Below, in pieces: positions 22,293 to 31,022 of a stretch of 64,000 bases of DNA; within the stretch, counting starts at the first letter, position 1; the number at the start of each line of letters is the position of its first letter. Location: NCBI GenBank assembly GCA_963556145.1, contig OY744464.1, forward strand, positions 2,976,001-3,040,000. Direction: 5' to 3'. The notes under the pieces are model-generated. The model was given only the letters and a program-made list of their open reading frames with translations, was not told the origin of the DNA and did not search any database. Both the position numbers and the translations under genes were made by a program. This DNA is from Hygrocybe punicea. Taxonomy: Eukaryota; Basidiomycota; Agaricomycetes; Agaricales; Hygrophoraceae.

Positions 22293-22303
22293 GTTCAGAA
22301 AAT
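22293..22303 (-). promoter_or_regulatory. Primer-binding site of Gypsy A (self-priming type)
   Basis: On the minus strand ATTTTCTGAAC lies two bases inside the 5' LTR edge. It is exactly complementary to GTTCAGAAAAT in the LTR (22520-22530), the predicted first 11 bases of the transcript. It does not show the TGG start usual for tRNA-primed sites. Confidence 0.65.
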
Positions 22304-22305
22304 AC

Positions 22306-22861
22306 TGTTAGAGGCGTGCAACTCCGGAAGGATCGGAGTTCTTCGGAGGAGCGGAGACGTCAACTCTTGAAGTAGGTTCACTACTTCCTTAAGTCGTATT
22401 GAGAAGACGTGGACGGAGTGGAGTTAGTCCGGAGTTCCGGACTAAGTATTAAGATAACTAATGAGCTTAAGGGAAAGCCTTAAGTTTGAGAGTGGGTAAG
22501 AAATAAGGAACTCAAGTTGATTTTCTGAACGGAGTTACAGGACATTGTAGTTCTAGTTTATATACTTGGTAGACTAATTGTCATGTCCTTGGAGACGTGA
22601 AGACAATATGAATTCCGGAAAGAGGACCGGAGTTCGGAAGAAAATAAAAGGGATAAAAGGTTGCTATGTACGGTGACAAGTAAACAAAGGGGAGGAAGAG
22701 AAAAGGAGGTCGGAGTAAACGGAGATGGGGAAGAATAGTAATTAACAAGAGAAGAACAATAACGTATGCGAGAAGATAAGATAAGATAAGATAAGATAAG
22801 TCGGCGGAAAAATCCGGAGCGGAGTTCGTCGGAATCCGGCGGAGCTGCATGGGATATGACA
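22306..22861 (-). repeat. 5' LTR of Gypsy A with TATA box and predicted R start
   Basis: In coding sense TATATAAA (22557-22564) lies 34 bases before GTTCAGAAAAT (22530-22520), which should be the transcript start. The same 34-base spacing is seen in both family C elements. Confidence 0.85.
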
Positions 22862-23676
22862 ACAGGTAATGTAGTATTTTTGACACCCAATATGATATTG
22901 TAAAATTGTGGCATCAAAAGAGCTCCTATGAACAAGATTGTAGGGAGAAAATTGTTCAGTTTTTCAAGGGCTATAAGCTCATCTACCATATTTTTCTTCA
23001 TTCTTGTCCTTTGAGTCAATATTTCTCTGTATTATATTTGTATGTTTTGGGTTTGAAATATGTCATGAATCATAATTATGTGATCAAAGGACAAAATTGA
23101 AGAAAAATACGGTATATGAGCTTATAGCCCTTGAAAAACTGAACAATTTTCTCCCTACAATCTTGTTCATAGGAGCTCTTTTGATGCCACAATTTTACAA
23201 TATCATATTGGGTGTCAAAAATACTACATTACTTGTTTATTTCATCCACCACTCATCATATACTAAATATAGTCCAATTGTAATTACTGGAGCCGATAGC
23301 CCTTAGAAAATAGTACAAATTTCCCTTTGTAACCATGTCAATCTGTGCAGTATTTCATGAGATACAGGATTGAGCACAGAAAATTTGTCTAAGTCCATAT
23401 TATTCTATTCATTCAAAAAATTTCACAAAGTGCCATCATTTATGCAAATGGCTGTAATTATACTAGCCTAAGAGTGTGTTCGGCGCAAATTTTGTGAAAC
23501 TGTGTCTCGACAGCAAACCACAATCTTGCAGGTGTGCAACAATGACAGAGTTTTGAGAATGAAATTTTTGATTTGTGCAACCGAATGCACTTGTGTCAAA
23601 TTGGGATTACATAATAATAAACCAAGCTGAGTGTCATCTCATCGGCTCATCAGCTTCATCGACGCTCATTGACAAT

Positions 23677-26612
23677 GGATCCCAAAGTCAAGATAATGGC
23701 TGCTGCTGCTGGGATGCTGACCGTTGTAGTGGCCTCTGCCTCTGTAGTTGCTGCTTATGGTTCTCAATTCAACAAGACAACGCAACATGATTCCAAACTC
23801 ACTGGTCAAGGATGGATGGAAGAGCTGCAAGAACACAAAGGAAGGTTCTATAACGAGATTGGCATGCACAAGCATGTCTTTTTGTGGCTTCTGAAGGCCC
23901 TTGAATGAGTGGTGGGTTGGGGACATGAAGAACATCACTGCCAAAGAACAGCTTGGCATTTTCCTTCACTATGCAAGGAGATCACTGTCTAATCGTGCAT
24001 TACAGGAGCGTTTTCAATGCAGCAGAGACACAATATCTATGTATGCCCTACTCTTCAACTACTTACTCTATCAATCTCACTTTATGGACAGAGTCATTCA
24101 TCATGTACTTGATGCATTGACGTCTCCAGATTTCTACTCTCTATATGTAAAATTACCAGCCAGAAATGAACCCATTCCACACGAAATCTGGTTGTCAAAG
24201 AAGTTATACCCTTTTTTCAAGGCCTGTCTTGGTGCTCTTGATGGGACCCACATTGCTGCATTCATGCTGGAGCTCATTCACCCTGCATATCGAAATCGGA
24301 AAGGACAACTTTCCCAGAATGTATGTTACATTTTTCAACTCCGCAACTCCGATTCCGACTCCACTACCCACGATGACGATTCCACTTTACCATACCTTCC
24401 TTTTTCATTTCATTTTGTCCTTTGTCTTCCTTTCAACGTCATTGTTTCTTCATTTGGACATCCTTGTACTTTCTTATTCTTGTTCTCTTTTTGTCCCTTC
24501 TTCTAGAACAATCCAGACCGACCATGGACATCTCCCACGTGACCTTGTTGTACCCGAATAGTCTCCTTGCCGATGGACGTCACCGACATTGTCTTTTCCC
24601 TTCGATATCTTGTTTACGCTATCCCACGATAAACCGATCACAATGGCTGTACTCCCGACACAGCTCATTACCGTAATTGTTATTGGCAGCATTGCCATCA
24701 TCTTCCTGATCGGTTTCTACCTTGTTATGATCTATCTTTGGCATCGGCACCGAAACCCTTCCACCATTGATACTTCTGACTTCCACCTCGACAATATATC
24801 GACACATAATTGACAATTGCCATTCCCGGATATTTGGTTTCCATATTCATACCCTGTGCCCACCATTATCCTCCCTGACGATCCGACGACATTCCTCACC
24901 TGCATGCGAACTCTGAACAATCCCCAATCACGAGACATTTCACTGTTCTCTCTAATCCGACCATCGCCGGAGCATACTCTTTTGGACTTCGACTACAGAC
25001 CATACGACTTCCCAAACAGTGAACCAACCCCTATCGTATATTGTTCGCACGACACCGCTTCAATGCAGTACCCGACGACTTGTTCCCACAGCTTGTCACT
25101 CATGCCATGACTCGAAACCTGGACCCACGTTCATTTATCCTTTTCCATCCATAATCTTGATACCTCCCACACTCGTTTACAATGATACCCTTTCTTGGAC
25201 AAATACCGACATCAGGTGGACCACATTGTTCCACACACAGGACAAGACACCGCCCCTCGATACGTCATTGACACAGACATCATCATCCGGTACAGCTTAT
25301 GCTGTTCACATGTCTGACCTCGACTAGCCCACTGTCCTAGTTGGTTTTTTCCTCTATACATTCCTTCATTTTCTTTCATACCAACCTTGCCACTATATCC
25401 ACGCTACCTCAAGACACTCTCATCACCAACCCCACACTGGATGATACCCATCTTCGACCTGACCGTGCAATGCACTTGCCAAACTGCACACTTGCCCGTT
25501 ACAGCAAGTGTAGACCCCAAATTGGCAATTCTGCATGTCACATGATCTGATGACAAATCATCCGAGTCATCCGGACCTCTTCTATCCTCAACGACACCCG
25601 GGCCTCCAGTTGGATCGCGAGAACATCGACATGAGGACGCCTCATGTACGCCTCATGGTGAACACATGGTAGAGTTGGACATGTTGTGGCTTCATGGTTG
25701 TATTTCTATTTACCTCCCCTCAAGACCAGTCACTATATATACTGTTCTTGTTGTTGGTTCGGACTTTTTCTTCTTTTCCTTTCTTTACGTTTAGTCTGGT
25801 TCTTGGGGCAGACTCATCTTGTTTTGGGTAACCCCCACGGCTCGCAATGACATTAGACCTTGACCCCCCCCTTCTTAGCAGTGTTGTCTTAGCTGTAAGC
25901 AACAATGAAAGCTGCTGTTCTCCCCTCTGAAAGCCGATCCCCTGTTAAGTTGATTGTTGCCGGAGCCCGCTGCAGAAGCGATCCGTAACAATGTACTAGC
26001 TGTGTGCTCAATGGATATGTGGTTTCTCTACATTTTGCCAGGGTGGGAGGGCAGTGCCTCGGATAGCCATGTGTATGAAGATGCTCGAAGTTTTGATTTC
26101 AACAATCCAGTGGGAAAGTACTATCTTGCAGATGCAGAATTGTGTGATGCTTTGCTTGTGCCATATCAGGGTGTGATATATCATCTTAAGGAGTGGGGAA
26201 AACAGTCAGAACAGTGAGAATGCTCACTCAGTTATTGACACTTTCTCACCGCAATTATAGGCCAAAAGATTACAAGGAGTTGTTCAATCTGAGACATGCA
26301 CAAGCATGAAATGTTGTGGAACATATCTTCAGGGTATGCAAGAAACGATTTAAGGTTCTTATGATTGCCCAGGAGTATCTGCTTAGGACACAGGCACAGC
26401 TTGTGTCAGCGCTTACTGTCATTCACAATTTCATATGCATCCATGATTCACAAGACCTACCTGAAGACGTGGACAATGACCAAGCAGATGGGGATGTTGG
26501 AACCTTGCAAGGAAGCATCACACAAGATGAATGGGGTTGGGCTGCTGATCATTGGGATAGGATTGCAAAGGCAATGTGGTTGGATTATGAGAACAGAGGA
26601 TGGCGACAATGA
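23677..26612 (+). pseudogene. Harbinger transposase (DDE_Tnp_4 type), decayed and split
   Basis: Pieces in order: N-terminal MDPKVKIMAAAAGMLTV and HKHVFLWLLKAL; then, after a frame break near 23906, ITAKEQLGIFLHYARRSLSN and ALQERFQCSRDTIS; then the first catalytic Asp in ACLGALDGTHIAAF. The B-family solo LTR at 24324-25990 cuts the gene inside NRKGQLSQNV. It resumes with LAVCSMDMWFLYILPGWEGS and ASDSHVYEDA (second Asp), GKYYLADAELCD, YHLKEWGK, then NLRHAQ, a TGA at 26307-26309 where Arg is expected, and NVVEHIFRVCKKRF (catalytic Glu). It is not functional as it stands. Confidence 0.88.
24324..25990 (+). mobile_element. Solo LTR of family B, copy 1 (1667 bp)
   Basis: Starts TGTTACATTTTTCAACTCC and ends GCGATCCGTAACA. 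The target duplication is ATGTA (24319-24323 and 25991-25995) inside the Harbinger transposase. The LTR is very long and its ends resemble those of family C. It contains the membrane-segment frame LPTQLITVIVIGSIAIIFLI at about 24655-24715, and a TATATATA near 25734. Confidence 0.93.
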
Positions 26613-26711
26613 CTCATTGATTGCTACATGACGATGATTGCTACATGACGATGGTTGATACATGATGACAGAAATAAAAAGACAAGAATGGTACATATGT
26701 ATTGCATAGAC

Positions 26712-27847
26712 TCAAATGCCATGGTGTTTTCTGAACTGGGATTGAAGGAATTGAGTGTGAGAAGACTGGCTCCTGATAGCCAAGTATATCATTGCCATAT
26801 CTGAGTTTGAAATCAACATCTCGACTGCATCAACAAACTTATTCTCTGAGAGGCCTTCATCCTTCTCAATAGCAGCAACAGCGGCTGCCTTCTGGCTTGG
26901 GGAATCCATGGCTGTCTTTGTATTTGTGGTAGATGCATTTGTTGTAGATGTGCTGAGTGATCCAGCTAGTGTTTCCATAGCTACTTGCATGGCATTGGCC
27001 ATTGTTGAGATTCCTTCACCAGTGCTGATGCGCTTGACTTTACGGCGTTGAAAATTTGTCGTTTTCTGGCTCTTGGGACATTGTTCCTCATCCTGACAAC
27101 ATGAATTAATTGCCATGCCCCAATTCAATGTTATGCTCACCTTATTGGAGTCTTGTTCCTCCTCAGAATCACTCTGTTTGGATTTTCATCGCTTCTTCAA
27201 GGTTAGGCCCTTTGGGGCGATGCCTTCTCTGTCAGAAGGGACAGATTGATCTCAAGACTCCTCTGAAAGAGAAAGGAGCATAGGATCAATCACTGGACTG
27301 CTGGATCACATCATGTTGGTTGGCCTAAAAGCATTTTCACCAGTGGCATGAGAACCATCAACGAGCTCAGCAACATCATCATAGAGTGGGAATGGCTTTT
27401 TTCAGAAGGGCTTTGCTTTTGGGTGTTTCTGCAATGCGATCAGAAATGGAAATGAGACAGTTCTCATAACCTCAAGGTATGCATCCCAGACCTCAGGTGA
27501 TGCTGTTACCAGTTTCCGCTCATCATCCCAACCAAACCCAAATAAACCTCATAGTTTCTTGATGATGTCGAAATCTTGTTTGAGCTAGCATTCATTGGAG
27601 TCCTTTGGTCAGTTGGTTCAAAGTGGAATAAAGGTGAGAACTACCCGTTTCTATCGACTTTTAATAGTAGAAACTGTCTTTGGCCCTCCTCCCAAAACCA
27701 GCTCACTTCCTGCAAGACCACTCTTGGCAGCAGTCCATGTGCTGGGTTTTGGATTGTTGTCACCCCAGTGTCCCTGGTTTTTTTCTCTAAGAAGGACTTT
27801 GTTGCTTCATCAGTGGTAGTCCATTTTGACTTTGGATCTTGGGCCAT
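26712..27847 (-). pseudogene. Harbinger-associated Myb/SANT-like protein, decayed
   Basis: In PIF/Harbinger elements a second protein with a Myb/SANT-like domain carries the transposase to DNA and the nucleus. Here the frame starts KSKWTTTDEATKSFL near 27830, continues in exons with GFGWDDERKLVTASPEVWDA near 27500, KPFPLYDDVAELVDGSHATG near 27380, and a C-terminal block (SPSQKAAAVAAIEKDE, MAMIYLAIRSQSSHTQFLQS). Two TGA codons at sites where Arg (CGA) is expected break it: 27549-27551 (KKL*GLFGFGW) and 27402-27404 (AKPF*KKPFPLY). It faces the transposase gene tail to tail. Confidence 0.8.
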
Positions 27848-28160
27848 AGCTGTGAATCTGAGAGGATAAAGAGTTGAGTGGCATATTTTTCATATTGAGT
27901 GGCTTGTTTTCCATGTGTTTGTCTCAATCTCAATCTGTGAAAAACAGGGTCTGACCTCTATCTTATTTTGACAGCCATTTCAAGATTTTTTCGAGATCTC
28001 AATCACAAACAAGCGACACTGAACAGCTCTTTGTTGCAACCAATTGTTAAAGATCTCAACCATTTATTTGGCAGGGGTTGTCATGTGAAAAGGTGGCACC
28101 GAATGCACTCTAAAAAGGCAATTTTTTCAAAAAACATCAGCTATAGTTGTGGCAACACTA

Positions 28161-28969
28161 CATTGTGCAGTGAGATGTGTCCTTGACCTCACCATTCCCA
28201 TTTTTGACCTACAATTTTTTATTCAGACCCTCACAGGTGCTCTATTCAATAAACAAATGCTTGAGCCCCTCCCTTGTTCATACAGCAACCCCACCAACAC
28301 CATCTCCATGTATGCTGTCTTTACCGACCCTGTTTTTATGCCCACCCTCGACTGTTGTATCACCCACCTGCCACATCATCACATTGGCTACAATTTCTTG
28401 CTCATGTCAGCACCTTCTTTCTTAATCCAATGAGCCCAGCACAACATGCCCATGTCAACTCCCTCATGCCTACAGTACCAACACAGCCCATATCCATGCA
28501 AATGATGCATCCAGCCCACCCAATGAAATGCAGTGACATATCATGCACCCACCAACCCCCCAGACCCACGCTGACTCATTTTATGACCCCACACGCCTGT
28601 CCCCAATGAAATTGACTACCTTCACACCAGTACCAAATGGCAACATTGGCCCAACACGAGCAGCATACCCTACCTGTTTACACACACATGGCCCAACAGC
28701 CCAACCCCCGCATATCTATGCACTACTTCAATGACCCATCCACACAATATGGCCACCTCTAACCACATACCTGATGATGTGAGTCCATCTGTAGCACCCT
28801 TATGGTCATATCCCCCATGGCCCCACCTACATGATGTATGATGACAACCATACCAAAATGGACACTTTTGTGGCCCTCCCCATGCATTGCATGGTGGCCC
28901 AATGTCCCCTCATGTCCACCCATGCCTGATGACCCACCTGCTGACCCCGCACCACACCATGCCACTGTA
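28161..28969. other. Unassigned Pro/Thr-rich, repeat-like sequence
   Basis: Several Pro/His-rich open stretches occur in different frames, but none shows a domain, a start context or a splice pattern I can support. It belongs to an older locus now split by all later insertions (continues at 37127-37410, 48493-48625, 52171-52883 and 54526 onward). Confidence 0.35.
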
Positions 28970-29335
28970 GAGGCTCCAGACCCTCTGGACCCATAACCTC
29001 TCCATATCCCACTCTGTTCTTATCTGTTTCCACTTGATTATTTTCAATTCCACTCAATTCCACTCTATTTCATCAATTCCACTCCAGATCCAACTCTGGA
29101 GTCGTTCCTATCAACCATGTGATGTTCTAACAACCCAGAATCAGTATGTATATATCTGTATATCACATATCTTTGTTTCCCATATCTTAGTACATAGCAC
29201 CCTTCTCTTATCCCCTTCCACTGAAACCCTATCAGTTACAGCCTTGACTGGTAATATAAAGCACAGCACTCTTTGTAGTAGTATAAAAGATGTACTTTTA
29301 CACTACAAAATTATACTATTATATCAGATCATAAT
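28970..29335. repeat. Dispersed repeat D, copy 1
   Basis: About 360 bases, from GTAGAGGCTC through CAATTCCACTC, AGAATCAGTATG, AGTACATAGCACC and AGTATAAAAGATGT. It aligns with moderate identity with 54728-55085. The ends and class are unknown. Confidence 0.55.
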
Positions 29336-29338
29336 GTT

Positions 29339-29690
29339 GGCCCATCAAATGCCAGTGGCAAATAAATATCCCACCCCATCTTTGCCCATCCACTGCCAGT
29401 GGGAAATAAATATCTCACCCCATGTCGGCCCATCCACTGCTATTGGCACAAAAATATCCCACCCCATGTGGGTCCATCCAATGCTATTGGGAACTAAATA
29501 TCCTACCTAAACTTGGCCCATCTAATTCTAGTGTGAAATCATTATTTCTAACTTTCTGGGCCCATGCAATGTGAAGGGAAAAAAATATCTCAGCTCATCT
29601 CAGCCCATCCACTCCAATAGGTCTGGATATTATCTCAGCCCATCTTGGCCCATCCACTGGGATTGGACCTTTAGCCCATGGGCTCCCCAC
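29339..29690. repeat. Tandem repeat, about 44-bp period, about 8 units
   Basis: Units begin GGCCCATCCACTGCCAGTGG or close variants and contain AAATAAATATCCCACCCCAT. Starts fall near 29339, 29383, 29427, 29471, 29515, 29559, 29603 and 29647. The later units are more diverged. Confidence 0.75.
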
Positions 29691-29997
29691 TGTTACTGGG
29701 TAAGATACGCTGAAAGGGCTTGACGCCGACACCATACCCATCATTTCTGCCAGGCTCCATTCCATGGAGGGTGACTCTACACCTTGTTTGACATGTCTGC
29801 CATCAAATGTCATGTTGACGCCACCTGTCACCTACTCCATCGCTTTACTCATCAAGCATGTTGCTGTCATCTGCATTGCAATTGCATGGTTCAGCCAGTT
29901 GGTGCACCTTGTACAGGGGATTGGGATTGCTGTGACATTCCTAGGGCTGTACATGTACAACAATGCCACAGGGGACATGCAGTGGGGCGAGAGTAAG

Positions 29998-30559
29998 TGT
30001 TACGGATCGCTGTTCTTATAGCGGACTCCGGCAACAAAGAACCAAACGAGGATGGTTGATAAAGCGAGGAGTGGATACAAACAAATGTATGAAGAGGGAG
30101 GAGTCTAGGTGTCTGGTAGCAATCGGGGGAAGAGTAGCTAGACTAAACTTAAGGTTATTGACTACAATTGTCCGTGATTAAATACTGTCGAACGACTTCA
30201 GGGCTGGCTTCTTCGTCATGTGTGGCTGCGTCGAGGATAAGCTCCGAGATGAACGGCGTCTTCGTGTACCTTGTGGTCTGTGCGTTTTAGGGTGCCAACG
30301 TGGTGGCCATCGGCTGCGTTGCATGTCAGGTGTCAATAGACAGCTGATCCGGTGATTATGCTGTGCGGTATTGTTAAGGGCTTGTAACAACGTGTATGAT
30401 GTATCGGCGGCGATCGGATGATGAGGGTAGTCATGCGGATTCGGATATCGTCGTTGATTGTCGTCGATGATGTTCTGGACCCAAGTTATGACGTTGTTTT
30501 GTGACGTGGTGTCAGAGTCGGGGTCAGAAACGGGGGTTAGATCGGGGTAAAAGGTAACA
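29998..30559 (-). repeat. 3' LTR of C1
   Basis: In coding sense it starts TGTTACCTTTTACCCC and ends GATCCGTAACA. It also encodes the C-terminal half of the third frame. The minus strand before it ends CCGGGGGTAT, the likely polypurine tract. Confidence 0.92.
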
Positions 30560-30939
30560 ATACCCCCGGAACAAGGGGAATCGTCCCGATTAACCGGAGG
30601 GAAAACGGAATCATACACGGTGGCGCAATCGATGAACTCGTGGTACGGATCGACGGGGTCATCGGTGAACCAGACAGGGACAGTCGGGGGAACAGCAGGA
30701 CGGGGAGGGCCAATGGGACGCACGGAGTAAAACGTACGAGGGGCGAAGAAGAGGTCAACGCCGAGATGAGCGATGTCGGACGTGAGGTGGGCGGAGCCAA
30801 AAGAAGAAGGGGGCATCAGGTCGACGGCGAAGCGAACATCGCGGCCACAGAGACGTCGTTTCGAACGAGGGATACGGAAGCGAGGAGGAAGGTGATGGAA
30901 ATATGGTGAGGAAGGAAGATAAACAGTGGAGGCAGACAT
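30178..30939 (-). CDS. Third open reading frame of C1, running into the 3' LTR
   Basis: The product is about 253 residues from MSASTVYLPSSP (an upstream in-frame Met at 30999 is also possible). No domain is recognised. The N-terminal part lies between pol and the LTR (PPRFRIPRSKRRLC, FAVDLMPPSSFG, VPVWFTDDPVDPYHEF). The C-terminal 125 or so residues are encoded by U3 of the LTR, from VTFYPDLTP onward, and include an Arg-rich stretch (GTRRRRSSRSLSS) that could bind nucleic acid or act as a nuclear signal. C2 keeps the same frame open with many amino-acid replacements, which argues for a real protein. No signal peptide or transmembrane helix after the MSAS start is seen, so an Env role is not supported. 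Confidence 0.65.
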   Translation of the reverse strand: MSASTVYLPSSPYFHHLPPRFRIPRSKRRLCGRDVRFAVDLMPPSSFGSAHLTSDIAHLGVDLFFAPRTFYSVRPIGPPRPAVPPTVPVWFTDDPVDPYHEFIDCATVYDSVFPPVNRDDSPCSGGIVTFYPDLTPVSDPDSDTTSQNNVITWVQNIIDDNQRRYPNPHDYPHHPIAADTSYTLLQALNNTAQHNHRISCLLTPDMQRSRWPPRWHPKTHRPQGTRRRRSSRSLSSTQPHMTKKPALKSFDSI

Positions 30940-31022
30940 AGAGGAATGAAGGCAAAGGGCGAAGGAAGGGAAAGAAAGGAAAACAAACGATATATACAAA
31001 AGAGAAAGATTAGGGCAGGTAC

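Larger units (their letters stand above)
15796..22861 (-). mobile_element. Full-length Ty3/Gypsy chromovirus, family A
   Basis: The 7066-base element has 556-base LTRs and a perfect 5-base target duplication ACAGG (15791-15795 and 22862-22866). The order in coding sense is 5' LTR (22306-22861), gag, pol (PR-RT-RNase H-IN-chromodomain), 3' LTR (15796-16351), with an extra antisense gene between pol and the 3' LTR. The two LTRs differ, as I read them, at two positions only, both C in one copy and T in the other within CpG. This indicates a recent insertion. Even so, pol has a frameshift in the protease and an in-frame stop before integrase, so the copy is probably not autonomous. Confidence 0.95.
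23472..28110. mobile_element. PIF/Harbinger DNA transposon with both genes, interrupted by a solo LTR
   Basis: Ends read GAGTGTGTTCGGCGC and, reverse-complemented on the right, GAGTGCATTCGGTGCC. The 3-base target duplication TAA (23469-23471 and 28111-28113) is characteristic of the superfamily. The flanks rejoin as the uninterrupted arm of the host foldback element. Inside are a plus-strand DDE transposase and a minus-strand Myb/SANT-like gene, the standard two-gene set. Both are decayed. Confidence 0.88.
15264..28160. mobile_element. Long foldback (MITE-like) element, split by three nested insertions
   Basis: When the insertions at 15327-15569, 15796-22861 and 23472-28110 are removed, the remaining pieces form one palindrome of about 0.93 kb centred near 23046. 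Outer ends read TACTGTTGCCATGACTATAG on the left and CTATAGTTGTGGCAACACTA on the right. Arm pieces pair as follows: 15573-15795 with 23228-23468, and 22867-23046 with 23046-23227. The ends resemble the hAT-type MITE at 60738-60849 (TAGTGTTGCC). No flanking 8-base duplication was recognised, so the outer limits are approximate. A diverged, uninterrupted part-copy lies at 61431-61672. Confidence 0.7.

Noticed and set aside
24324..25990. Family B sequences considered as a DNA transposon.
   Set aside because: TG...CA ends with 5-base duplications in all five copies and LTR-like promoter features fit solo LTRs, not a TIR element.
28114..28160. CRISPR-like or other direct-repeat arrays near nested elements.
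   Set aside because: No regularly spaced identical repeats; the similarity is the arm of the foldback element.
30178..30999. Third frame of C1 as an Env protein.
   Set aside because: No signal peptide, cleavage site or transmembrane anchor is visible after the conserved MSAS start; the hydrophobic stretch before it is not conserved in C2.
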